Below, piece by piece: positions 35,326-44,249 of a DNA stretch of 64,000 nt. A model generated the notes under the pieces. That model had not been told where the DNA came from. It searched no databases and saw only the letters and a list, made by a program, of their open reading frames with translations. The DNA is from Lachnospiraceae bacterium (GTDB lineage: Bacteria > Bacillota > Clostridia > Lachnospirales > Lachnospiraceae). The stretch spans positions 33,305 to 97,304 of the forward strand of contig JAGAPO010000041.1 in NCBI GenBank assembly GCA_017623215.1. The letters are read 5' to 3'. A program made the translations under genes and the position numbers. Numbering within the stretch: position 1 is the stretch's first letter; each line of letters opens with the position of its first letter.

Positions 35326-38214
35326 ATGAAACCAATTGAGAATCCAAAGTATCTGCATAAGAACCGATTAAAGCCGAGAAGTACCGTGCTTCCGGAGGGG
35401 AAGATCACCTATCTGGACGGGGAATTTGCGTTCCGTTACGATGGCGGAGACTGGGGAACGCTTCCCGTTCCGTCGATGTGGCAGTTCCATGGTTACGGGA
35501 CTCCCAGATATACGAACGTGGACTATCCGTTCCCGTTCAATCCGCCCTATGTGGGCAATTACAATCCGGTCGGAGAATACAAAAAAAGCTTCCGGCTTGA
35601 GAAGCTGACGGCGCGCACGATTCTGCATTTTGACGGCGTTGACAATGCCTTCTATGTCTATATTAACGGTGTGGAAGCAGGGTTCTCCAAGGGCTCCAGG
35701 CTGGCGCATGAATTCGATATCACGGCGCTTGTAAAAGAGGGAGAAAATGAGCTCTATGTCAAGGTCTATACCTACTCCGATGCAAGCTATCTGGAAGCGC
35801 AGGATATGATTCTTGCGAGCGGAATCTTCCGAAGCGTATACCTGATTCAGACGGATGAAGTCAGCATCTGGGATTACACGATCCGGACCACGATGAAGGA
35901 CATCAGCGTGTCAGTCGATGTGACATTGCCGGAGAACTGGAGCGTTCGAATCTCTGTGGACGGGCAGAGCGCAGTGGGAACAGAACAGACATTTACCATT
36001 GCGAATCCGCGCCTGTGGAACGCCGAGGAGCCGAATCTTTACGAGGTGGTAATTGCTCTGTACTACAGAGACGAATTAAGAGAACGGCACACCAAAAAGG
36101 TCGGTCTGCGTGAGGTTGCAATCATTGACGGAGCGCTGTGTGTCAACAGGACTCCGATCAAATTAAAGGGTGTGAACCGCCACGAGTATGTTCCGGATAA
36201 TGGCCGCGCGATCAATTACGAGACAACGAAGAAGGAGCTTCTTTTCCTGAAAGAGAACCATGTCAACGCAATTCGATGCTCACATTATCCGAACGCTCCG
36301 TTCTTCTACGAGCTGTGCAATGAGCTTGGCTTCTACGTGATGGATGAGTCGGATCTGGAGACGCATGGCTGCGGTGTAACTGGGGATCAGGGGTACTTAA
36401 GCAAGAGCCCGGAGTGGCTTAGCGCGTATTTAGACCGGGCAGAGAGAATGTATGAGCGCGACAAGAACGAGACCTGTATCATCATCTGGTCGGTCGGAAA
36501 TGAGTGCGGCAACGGCGACAACCTGGTCAAATGCGCGGAATATCTGCGGTGCCAGGAAGTGAAAAAGCCGGTGCATTATCCGCAGGATGATGCGCACAGA
36601 CCGAATTTTATTGACTTCAGGCAGTGCAGCTATATGCCGGTATGGGCGTATGAGCAGATGGAATATGAGACGGATAAATGGTGCGACAAGCCGGTCATCG
36701 CGACCGAATATGCGCACGCGATGGGCAACAGCCCGGGAGCGCTTTTGGAATATTGGAAGCTTATGTATCACTATAAGACATTTGCGGGCGGCTTCATCTG
36801 GGAGTTTAAGAACCACGGAATCCTGCGGGACGGAACCTATCTGTACGGCGGTGATTTCGGGGAATACAATCACGCGTATAATTTCTGTCTGGACGGCTTT
36901 GTGATGTCGGACGGAACGCCGAAGCCCGCATTTCAGGAACTGGCCTATATCTTCGCTCCGATCTGGGTGGAATATGAGAACGGAGTGAGAATTACGAATA
37001 CCAATAATTTTACCCCGGTATCCGGACTGACATGGGATCTGCTTGAGGATTATACGGTAATTAAGAGCGGGGTATCCGACCTTGTAATCCCGCCGGGAGA
37101 GAGCAGAACTCTTCGCATGCTGCCGGATGAGATGGAGGGAGTTCTGCTGAAATATGGTGCGAATTATCGGGTGAATATTCACTATAAGGGAGTGACAAAG
37201 CAGGTTGCCTTACCGGTCGGCATTCCGAAGAAAGCATTTGAAAAAGAGGCGTTTTCTTATGATGTGCGGGAAGAGGAGAACAGGGTAACAATTACCGGTG
37301 AGAGCTTTGAGATTGCCTGGGAAAAGGGAATGTTAAGCCGCTACGTTGTGGATGGAACGAGCCTGATTGAGGCTCCGGTGAGAGTGAACTTCTATCGGAA
37401 GCCGACCGATAACGACGGAATCCGGGGAAAGCACGACAAGCTTACTCAGACCTGGGATAAGGCGCATCTGCGTCATTTTGAATTCTTCTGCGAAGACAGC
37501 AGGGTGGAACCGCATGAGGACGAAGTGATCTGCCGTTTTCAGGGTAAGATTCTTCCGGAAGGGGTATTTGCGGGATTTATTACCGAGCTTACCTACCACG
37601 TCTATCAGGGCGGCAGGATTCTCGTGGATCTCAAGTGCGAACCGTACGGAACGATGCCGGAGAGACTGCCGAGAGCCGGTTTTGTATTCGAGCTTCCAAA
37701 AGGGTTTGATGAGGTATGCTGGTATGGCAGAGGGCCTCATGAGAACTATGCGGACAGAAAGGAATCCGCGCTTTTTGGCCTGTATCAGAAGAAGGCGGCG
37801 GATATGAGCTTTGAGTATGAAAGACCGCAGGAGAACGGCAACCGGTGCGATACCTCCTTTATGACGATTGGCGATCTGGCCGTGATCGGAAGCGGGCAAT
37901 TCGAATTCTCGGTTCATGATTACAGCTTCGAATCCCTGATGAAGGCGGAGCATAAGGGCGAGCTGTGCAGGTCAGAGCATAATTATCTGTACCTTGATTA
38001 TAGACAGCGCGGCCTCGGAAGTGCGTCCTGCGGCCCGCAGCCGGAGGAGCAGTATGAGTTTAAGCCTCACAGCTTCCGGTTTGCGTTCCTGCTTAAGAAG
38101 AACGATGGAAAGTATGAGAACGAGGCGTTTGATGCAGTGACTGAGCGGCTGAGCGATGGGTATACGCCGTGGACGATGGAGAAAGTGGCTGAGAACTTTG
38201 ACTGCAGAGAATAG
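35326..38214 (+). CDS. GH2 beta-galactosidase
   Basis: This LacZ-type GH2 enzyme has 962 residues and no signal peptide. Domain order is sugar-binding jelly roll (residues 40-200), immunoglobulin-like domain, barrel (about 290-560), then linker and the C-terminal Bgal_small_N-type domain (YDVREEENRV onward, about 645-950). Glu393 in SVGNECGNG is the acid/base and Glu461 in ATEYAHAMGNS the nucleophile. GLREV and NGRAINYETTKKEL are further LacZ landmarks. GGAGG about 12 nt upstream supports the ATG. It sits between two GH95 genes, fitting removal of galactose after defucosylation. A hairpin-rich repeat starts directly at its end. Confidence 0.92.
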   Translation: MKPIENPKYLHKNRLKPRSTVLPEGKITYLDGEFAFRYDGGDWGTLPVPSMWQFHGYGTPRYTNVDYPFPFNPPYVGNYNPVGEYKKSFRLEKLTARTILHFDGVDNAFYVYINGVEAGFSKGSRLAHEFDITALVKEGENELYVKVYTYSDASYLEAQDMILASGIFRSVYLIQTDEVSIWDYTIRTTMKDISVSVDVTLPENWSVRISVDGQSAVGTEQTFTIANPRLWNAEEPNLYEVVIALYYRDELRERHTKKVGLREVAIIDGALCVNRTPIKLKGVNRHEYVPDNGRAINYETTKKELLFLKENHVNAIRCSHYPNAPFFYELCNELGFYVMDESDLETHGCGVTGDQGYLSKSPEWLSAYLDRAERMYERDKNETCIIIWSVGNECGNGDNLVKCAEYLRCQEVKKPVHYPQDDAHRPNFIDFRQCSYMPVWAYEQMEYETDKWCDKPVIATEYAHAMGNSPGALLEYWKLMYHYKTFAGGFIWEFKNHGILRDGTYLYGGDFGEYNHAYNFCLDGFVMSDGTPKPAFQELAYIFAPIWVEYENGVRITNTNNFTPVSGLTWDLLEDYTVIKSGVSDLVIPPGESRTLRMLPDEMEGVLLKYGANYRVNIHYKGVTKQVALPVGIPKKAFEKEAFSYDVREEENRVTITGESFEIAWEKGMLSRYVVDGTSLIEAPVRVNFYRKPTDNDGIRGKHDKLTQTWDKAHLRHFEFFCEDSRVEPHEDEVICRFQGKILPEGVFAGFITELTYHVYQGGRILVDLKCEPYGTMPERLPRAGFVFELPKGFDEVCWYGRGPHENYADRKESALFGLYQKKAADMSFEYERPQENGNRCDTSFMTIGDLAVIGSGQFEFSVHDYSFESLMKAEHKGELCRSEHNYLYLDYRQRGLGSASCGPQPEEQYEFKPHSFRFAFLLKKNDGKYENEAFDAVTERLSDGYTPWTMEKVAENFDCRE

Positions 38215-38316
38215 TGTGAGAAATTTCGCCGCTGCGAATTTTCTCACACACAGATTTGTACCGGAGCACAAATCTGCGTGATGTGCAAGTGAAATCGCAT
38301 CCGCGATTTCGCTTGC
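38215..38316. repeat. Array of three hairpins, member of an intergenic repeat family
   Basis: Three stems follow each other: 38215-38229 with 38234-38248 (15 bp, one mismatch), 38251-38259 with 38268-38276 (9 bp, perfect) and 38285-38298 with 38303-38316 (14 bp, one G-T). The second and third units recur in the same order at 59385-59470. The array starts one base after the galactosidase stop. No T tract is present. Confidence 0.75.
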
Positions 38317-38433
38317 GCTGCCGAAGGAATATTGCGATGAGCTGTGCACGGTGCTTCGGCTAACGTTCGATGAGTCGCTTGATCTGTATGCGGGAGTCGG
38401 CGGAGGAATTGAATAAGGGAATGGAGGTTTGTT

Positions 38434-40605
38434 ATGTCGAGATTATGGTATAAAACCTGGGCAAAGGAGTGGAATGAGGCGCTCCCCATCGGAAATGGCC
38501 GGATCGGAGGCATGGTATATGGCGATCCGTATCAGGATCAGATCTTTTTAAATGAGGAGACCTTATGGACCGGAAGACCCGGAATGGATACGGATGCGCG
38601 GAGCATGGAGCGCATGAATGAGATTCGGGAGATGATCCGGAAGAAAGAATATGACCGTTCGGATGCCGCGCTTGCGGATATGTTCAGCGACGGAACGCAG
38701 CTGTATCTGTCCTTCGGACGTCTGCTTGTCAATGTGGATAATTTTAAGAAAGACAGCGTTCTGGAATATCGGCGGGAGCTTGATTTGAAGGAAGCGGTGG
38801 TGCGTTCGGAGTGCAGCACGGCGGATTCGAATTTTTCGTATCCGATTGCTTATCGGAGGGAGTATTTTACCTCGCTTGCGGACGATGTGATGGCGATGCG
38901 CGTGGTGAGCAATTATGACTGGATGTGCGCGACGATTTCGCTGGATATGAATCTGGACTATGATGTGATGCAGATTCGTGACAATTGCCTCTCTGTGGAG
39001 GGGCGGTGCCCGACGGATTTTAAGGAGAAGAATTTTCAGCTCTTTTTGGACGTGGAGCCGGAGAAGGAGAGCGTTCCGTTCAGCGCTCAGATCCGGGTCG
39101 TGACGGATGGACTTCTTGCGCGGATCGGCAAACGGTTCAGGATTAACCGGGCGACGTATTTTGAAGTGTATCTTTCGATTGCAACCGGCTTTAACGGGTA
39201 TGATCGCATGCCGATGTCGGAAGGAAAGCCGTATCGGGAGCTGTGCGAAGAGCGCATGGAGAAGGCGCTTACCCATTCGTTCGATGAGCTGATGAGCCGC
39301 CACACGGCGAAATACCGGGAGCAGTATAATCGCATGGAGCTCTGCCTGGACGGCGAGGATTACGAGGAGGTTCCGACGGATGAGAGAATCCGGCTTGCCG
39401 CGGAGGGACGCGTGGATAATAAGCTGACGCAGACGCTGTTCGATTACGGACGTTATCTGCTGATCAGCTGTTCACAGGAGGACGGCCAGCCTGCGAATCT
39501 GCAGGGAATCTGGACGGAGAATGTGGTGTCGCCATGGCGCAGCAATTATACGATCAATATTAATACACAGATGAATTACTGGGCGGCGGAGCAGACGGCG
39601 CTTTCGGATTGCCATATGCCTTTGATGCGGATGGTAAAGGACTTGGCCGAACGCGGCAATCGGTACGGTCTGCACGGCTGGTGCTGCCCGCATAATACGG
39701 ATCTGTGGAGATTCAATCTGGAGGCAAGCAATGGCGTCTGCTGGAGCATCTGGTATATGGGCGGCTTCTGGCTGGCAAGACATATCTATGAGCATTATCT
39801 GTACACAAGGGATGAGGCGTTCTTAAAGGAGTATTTCGAAGTGCTGGAGGGAATCTATGATTTCCTTGCCGACTGGCTGGTGCGGGATGAGAAGGGGTAT
39901 CTTACGACCTGTCCGTCCACCTCGCCGGAGAATTCCTTCCTCTATCGGGGGATTCGGGCGGCAGCTGCAGAGGGAAGCGCGATGGATCTGTCGATTATCG
40001 CGGACTATCTCGATTACATGATCGAGCTTGCGCCTGTACTGCAGAAGGATACGGCAAAATACGAGCAGATGCGTTCCGAGTTAAAGCCCCTGCAGATTGG
40101 AAGCGACGGAAGGCTGCTGGAATACGGAGAAGAGTTCGAAGAGCCGGAGCCGGGACACAGACATATATCCCATTTGTATGGCATATATCCGGCCTGCACG
40201 ATCAAAGAGGGAAGCGACCTGTATGAGGCCGCAAAGAAGAGCTTGGAGTACCGCCTTGCGAACGGCGGCGGACACACCGGCTGGTCGAACGCATGGATTG
40301 CAAATGTGTACGCGAGATTGAAAGACGGCGAGAAGGCGAATGGCCACATTATTAATATGTTCCGCAAATCGATCTACCCGAACCTGTTCGATGCGCATCC
40401 GCCGTTCCAGATTGACGGCAATTTCGGAATCTGCGCGGCGATCTGTGAGATGCTGATGCAGAGCCACAATGGAGAGCTTACCCTGCTTCCGGCGATTCCG
40501 AAGGCATGGAAAAGCGGCTATGTGCGGAATATGAGAACCAGACGCGGAACCGGAGTCAGCTTTTCGTGGAAGGACGGAGTCATTGTAGATTGTGTGGAAG
40601 AGTAG
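38434..40605 (+). CDS. GH95 alpha-L-fucosidase/galactosidase, second copy
   Basis: The 723-residue protein is a close paralog of the enzyme at 33125, colinear from [18 protein letters not shown] to the end. It keeps [42 protein letters not shown] and FQIDGNFG. Differences cluster in loops, for instance after the start (TWAKEW then [12 protein letters not shown]) and in the barrel ([12 protein letters not shown] versus YYGLQGWSCGHN), which suggests different acceptor or linkage preference. TGGAGGT at 38421-38427 precedes the ATG. It is separated from GH2 by the hairpin repeat and a 118-nt stretch without an obvious gene. Confidence 0.92.
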   Translation: MSRLWYKTWAKEWNEALPIGNGRIGGMVYGDPYQDQIFLNEETLWTGRPGMDTDARSMERMNEIREMIRKKEYDRSDAALADMFSDGTQLYLSFGRLLVNVDNFKKDSVLEYRRELDLKEAVVRSECSTADSNFSYPIAYRREYFTSLADDVMAMRVVSNYDWMCATISLDMNLDYDVMQIRDNCLSVEGRCPTDFKEKNFQLFLDVEPEKESVPFSAQIRVVTDGLLARIGKRFRINRATYFEVYLSIATGFNGYDRMPMSEGKPYRELCEERMEKALTHSFDELMSRHTAKYREQYNRMELCLDGEDYEEVPTDERIRLAAEGRVDNKLTQTLFDYGRYLLISCSQEDGQPANLQGIWTENVVSPWRSNYTININTQMNYWAAEQTALSDCHMPLMRMVKDLAERGNRYGLHGWCCPHNTDLWRFNLEASNGVCWSIWYMGGFWLARHIYEHYLYTRDEAFLKEYFEVLEGIYDFLADWLVRDEKGYLTTCPSTSPENSFLYRGIRAAAAEGSAMDLSIIADYLDYMIELAPVLQKDTAKYEQMRSELKPLQIGSDGRLLEYGEEFEEPEPGHRHISHLYGIYPACTIKEGSDLYEAAKKSLEYRLANGGGHTGWSNAWIANVYARLKDGEKANGHIINMFRKSIYPNLFDAHPPFQIDGNFGICAAICEMLMQSHNGELTLLPAIPKAWKSGYVRNMRTRRGTGVSFSWKDGVIVDCVEE

Positions 40606-40623
40606 ACGATTGGGGTATCAGGA

Positions 40624-40677
40624 GGAACAGAGCATGAAAAAGGAACAGAGCATGAAAAAGGAACAGAGCATGAAAAA
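40624..40677 (+). repeat. Three exact 18-bp repeats carrying the start codon
   Basis: The unit GGAACAGAGCATGAAAAA occurs at 40624-40641, 40642-40659 and 40660-40677 without any difference, followed by a further GGAAC. Each unit carries an in-frame ATG and a weak ribosome-like GGAAC, so the oxidoreductase gene has three possible starts. Unit length is a multiple of three, so copy-number slippage keeps the frame. Confidence 0.95.
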
Positions 40678-42892
40678 GGAACTACAGTGTGATCTGCTTG
40701 TTGCAGGAGCCGGAATGTCCGGCATGTGCGCGGCGATTGCAGCGGCAAGAAAGGGATTATCGGTTATATTAATCAATGACCGCTCCGTGCTGGGAGGCAA
40801 TGCATCCAGTGAAATTGGAGTACAAATCAGCGGTTCCAATCACGAAACCCATAATACTGCTATCTATGGAAAAGAAACCGGTATCATCGAAGAGATTAGG
40901 CTGAGACTGGATTATTACAGACAGTATGAGGGCTACGGATATCACGCGCTTCTGGACTCGGTCTTCTTTGATATGATCTATAATGAGAAGAATATCAAAT
41001 TGATCTTAAATACCGTCGTGGAAACCTGCGACGTGGAGAACGGAAGTATCACTAAGGTATACGCCCGCCACAGCGTGAATAATAACGTATATGAGATTAC
41101 CGCGCTGAATTATGTGGATGCGACGGGCAATGGAACGCTGGCATATGAAGCGGGTGCAGAGTTCCGAAAGGGAAGAGAAGGAAAGGATGAGTTCGGGGAA
41201 TTCTGGGCGCCGGAAAAGGCGGATGACTATACGATGGGACACTCGATCTACTTCGAAACCGCGGACGCCGGACATGAGGTTGCGTTCAAAGCACCGGATT
41301 ATGCGTATGATATCACGAACATGGATTTCATGAAGGATATTGATAAGCCGGAGAATTTCAGAGGATTATCGTGCTTTGGACCGCACTGGGCGTATGAGTA
41401 CGGCGGACAGGTGGATGTCCTTGAGGATCACGATGACGTGGAGCTGGAATTAAGAAAGCTGCTCTACGGCATCTGGGACTATGTGAAGAACAGCGGAAAA
41501 TACCCGAAGGCGAGAACACGGTATCTGAAGCGGGTGTTTGCAAAGGCGGGATCCAGAGAGTCCAGGCGTTTTATCGGCGACTACATCTTAACGGAAAATG
41601 ATGTGGAGAATAAGGTGAATTTCCCGGATTCGGTTGCAATCGGCGGCTGGCCGATGGATATTCATGCGCCGCTTGGAATCTATGATTCGCTTCCTGCGTC
41701 CAATTTTGTGCCGGTGACCGGAACCTATAATATTCCGTTCCGCTGTCTGTATTCGAAGGACATCGACAATCTGATGTTCGCCGGAAGAAATATCAGCGTA
41801 ACGCATATCGCGCTCGGCTCCACGCGCGTTATGGGTACGTGCGGCGCGTTGGGCCAGGCCGTGGGAACCGCCGCGTATCTTTCGAAAAAATACAGCGAGT
41901 CTCCGAGAACCATCGGCAAAAAGCACATCAAGGAGCTGCAGGAGCTTTTGCTGAACGAGGATCAGGCGATTTTACATATAAAAGAGAAGATGCCAAAGGC
42001 AAAGGCAGCTGCCACCAGCGTGAAAGAGTATCAGAATGTCAGGTTTAACGCTTTTATGCCCTTAATAAGAGATTACGGACTTTTCTTTATGGCGGATTCA
42101 AAGAAGGTGGACAGTATCTGCGTGAAAGTAAAGGCGAAGGAGAATACGGTTCTTACTTATAAGATACTTTCGGGAACTCATCCGGAGACCTATTTGCCGG
42201 AGAATCTGGAGATGACGCATACAGCCGGACTGGAAGCGGGCTTCTGCGGCTGGATCACGCTTCCGATTGGTTGCCCGGTCGGGAAGGATGGGAAGATTTA
42301 TCTGGTATTTGAGAAGAATGAAGCGGTGGAGATCGCGACGGGCGAAGAGCGCGTGATGGGCGCAATTACCTACAGACTTCATACAAAGGAGTCGCATGAT
42401 CGGATGAATCACGACAGTATTCCGCTGAACGAGGAGAAGACCGGCTATCTTTCCTGCGATCATAATTATGAGGAGAAGAGCAATATTCTGTTCCGGAATA
42501 TTATTCCAAGGCAGCATGTATTTGACGCGAAGAACGTTCTGAACGGATATGCAAGACCGTACGGAGCGCCCAATCTGTGGCTGGCAAAGCTTGACGAGCC
42601 GCAGACACTCATAATAACGCCGGATGTGCCGGCCGATATCAGAGAGCTCTCCCTGACGTTCGATAACCGGCTTGATCTGGACAACAAGAAAAAGATGCCG
42701 TCAACGCTCGCAAAGGAGTTCGAGATTGCGATTACGCATAAGGATGGGGTGTACAGGCTGTCCGAGACAGAGAATTATAAGAGAATGGTGCGGTATGAGC
42801 TGGATTGGAAGGAAGTCTCTAAGATCGAGATTACCGTAAATAAGACCTATGGAATGGAAGAGGTCGGTATTTACGCGGTGAATTATAGATAG
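40634..42892 (+). CDS. FAD-dependent oxidoreductase (FAD_oxidored type)
   Basis: The protein is about 752 residues long. It has an N-terminal dinucleotide-binding motif (DLLVAGAGMSGMCAAIAAA), then DRSVLGGNASSEIG, and later NLMFAGRNISVTHIALGSTRVMGTCG, which closes the FAD site in this family. The C-terminal 230 residues form a beta-rich domain (DVPADIRELSLTFDN). The substrate is unknown. Relatives occur in polysaccharide loci of several phyla, so a sugar or sugar-derived compound is a fair guess. There is no signal peptide. GGAGGA at 40621-40626 best serves ATG 40634, the first of three repeated starts. Confidence 0.82.
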   Translation: MKKEQSMKKEQSMKKELQCDLLVAGAGMSGMCAAIAAARKGLSVILINDRSVLGGNASSEIGVQISGSNHETHNTAIYGKETGIIEEIRLRLDYYRQYEGYGYHALLDSVFFDMIYNEKNIKLILNTVVETCDVENGSITKVYARHSVNNNVYEITALNYVDATGNGTLAYEAGAEFRKGREGKDEFGEFWAPEKADDYTMGHSIYFETADAGHEVAFKAPDYAYDITNMDFMKDIDKPENFRGLSCFGPHWAYEYGGQVDVLEDHDDVELELRKLLYGIWDYVKNSGKYPKARTRYLKRVFAKAGSRESRRFIGDYILTENDVENKVNFPDSVAIGGWPMDIHAPLGIYDSLPASNFVPVTGTYNIPFRCLYSKDIDNLMFAGRNISVTHIALGSTRVMGTCGALGQAVGTAAYLSKKYSESPRTIGKKHIKELQELLLNEDQAILHIKEKMPKAKAAATSVKEYQNVRFNAFMPLIRDYGLFFMADSKKVDSICVKVKAKENTVLTYKILSGTHPETYLPENLEMTHTAGLEAGFCGWITLPIGCPVGKDGKIYLVFEKNEAVEIATGEERVMGAITYRLHTKESHDRMNHDSIPLNEEKTGYLSCDHNYEEKSNILFRNIIPRQHVFDAKNVLNGYARPYGAPNLWLAKLDEPQTLIITPDVPADIRELSLTFDNRLDLDNKKKMPSTLAKEFEIAITHKDGVYRLSETENYKRMVRYELDWKEVSKIEITVNKTYGMEEVGIYAVNYR

Positions 42893-42902
42893 GAGGATTG
42901 CG

Positions 42903-43934
42903 GTGCAATATCAAAATGTAGAATTATTTAATACGGAGGAAGTCGTGCCCTTTGAAGGCGGTGTGATTCTTGCGCGCTTTCCGGAGGAAGCAAGAGCCGA
43001 TATGAAAAGCAGAGCCTCCTGGATGGCATACGCCTCGATCGGCTGTGAGGTGCGCTTCGTGTGCGAGGCGGAAATTTTCTGGATTACGCTCGGAGCAGCG
43101 GCGCAGAATGTGGATGTGTATGTGATGCTTGGAGATTATACGTTGGATAAATTCACCATTCCGGCGGGCCAGAAGAAGACGATTCAGTATGAGAAAAAGG
43201 ATGTTCTGGCAGGAATGGATCCGGAGGTTATGGAGCCGTTCGATGAACGCTTCAGTCATCTGGTATGGAGATTTTATTTCAATTCTGAAGGAGCCGGTGT
43301 GTTCTATAGCTGCAGGGCGCTGAATGGGACGCTCAGGCCGCCCTACGAGAAGGAGCTTCCGACTAAGACCATGCTTGCGTACGGCTCTTCGATTACCCAT
43401 GGATGCTGGGCGATTGATACGAGGAATTCGTATATTCAGCAGGTTGCAAGACGTCTGAATCTGGATGTGCTGAATAAGGGAATGGCAGGAGCGTGCAGGC
43501 TGGAAGACAGTACGATGGAATATCTGATAGCCCAGGATTCCTGGGATCTCGCGTTTCTGGAGCTTGGGGTGAATGTTCTGAACAGCTACAGCGTGGAGGA
43601 ATTCCGGAAGAGAGCCGAGCATCTGGCTGTGGGAATGTGTAAAAAGAAACCGAACAATCCGGTCTATCTGACCTTCTGCTATTACGGAAGAGGAAATTAT
43701 ACGCAAAAATCGGATCACTCCGAGCATGCAAAGCGATCGGTGGAATATGAGAAGGTCTTGAGCGGAATCCGGGAGAAGTTTGGTCTGTCGAATCTGTATT
43801 ATATTGAGGGAACGAAGATCATGGACAGCGGTTCGTATCTTTGCTATGACATGGTACATCCGTCCGACTATGGACATATCCGGATGGGGGAGAACCTGGC
43901 AAGGATTATCACGGAGAGCGGCGCTGCATTTTAA
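42903..43934 (+). CDS. SGNH/GDSL hydrolase with N-terminal beta domain
   Basis: The protein has 343 residues and no signal peptide. The first 140 residues form a beta-sandwich-like domain. The SGNH core then shows block I LAYGSSITHG (catalytic Ser163), block II NKGMAGAC, block III LELGVNVLN and block V DMVHPSDYGH with the Asp/His pair. It is related to carbohydrate acetyl esterases of the two-domain type. In this locus it would deacetylate sugar or oligosaccharide intermediates, an inference from context. GTG 42903 is supported by AGGAGG at 42892-42897, which overlaps the previous gene's stop codon, so the two are likely coupled. Confidence 0.85.
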   Translation: MQYQNVELFNTEEVVPFEGGVILARFPEEARADMKSRASWMAYASIGCEVRFVCEAEIFWITLGAAAQNVDVYVMLGDYTLDKFTIPAGQKKTIQYEKKDVLAGMDPEVMEPFDERFSHLVWRFYFNSEGAGVFYSCRALNGTLRPPYEKELPTKTMLAYGSSITHGCWAIDTRNSYIQQVARRLNLDVLNKGMAGACRLEDSTMEYLIAQDSWDLAFLELGVNVLNSYSVEEFRKRAEHLAVGMCKKKPNNPVYLTFCYYGRGNYTQKSDHSEHAKRSVEYEKVLSGIREKFGLSNLYYIEGTKIMDSGSYLCYDMVHPSDYGHIRMGENLARIITESGAAF

Positions 43935-43976
43935 AGGGAAAAAGAGGAAAAAGAAGGAAAATCTGAAAAAAAAGAA

Positions 43977-44164
43977 TAGCTTTTTGAGAGTTGATTTGGT
44001 ATAATAGATGCGCGGCAAGGCGAAGCCCCGGTTCCTGGAGAGAGAAAGGAGATTCGTCTGGAGCAGATATTATATTACCGTATGCATATTATGAAAGGGA
44101 TGCAGTGCGGCAGAATTAAAATGAAAGAGAATGATGGGGCAGTCAGGCAATCTATGCCTGACTG
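43977..44164 (+). promoter_or_regulatory. Promoter and leader of the GH31 group
   Basis: The 315-nt gap before the GH31 gene holds TATAAT at 44000-44005 with only a poor -35 (TAGCTT, 43977-43982), and a perfect 10-bp hairpin CAGTCAGGCA (44140-44149) with TGCCTGACTG (44155-44164). A good ribosome-like AAGGAGG near 44188 has no start codon at the right distance. The GH31 gene has its own GGAGG at 44239. The shared element of the two upstream promoters is absent. Confidence 0.5.
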
Positions 44165-44249
44165 TTCGGACATTTTCTGCCGAATAGAAGGAGGTATCGC
44201 TGTCCGGATATTCGTGCATCGATAAAAAGAAGAAGAACGGAGGATTCGT

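Noticed and set aside
38282..38416. Open stretch of 44 codons before the second GH95 gene
   Set aside because: It starts inside a hairpin repeat without start codon or ribosome site. At most it is a remnant, with no identifiable family.
42924..44018. Minus-strand open frame of 364 codons
   Set aside because: It is fully antisense to the SGNH gene with its conserved catalytic blocks. GC-rich codons leave the opposite strand open by chance.
44121..44225. 34-codon frame in the GH31 leader
   Set aside because: There is no ribosome site and the frame spans a perfect hairpin, so it is better read as untranslated leader.
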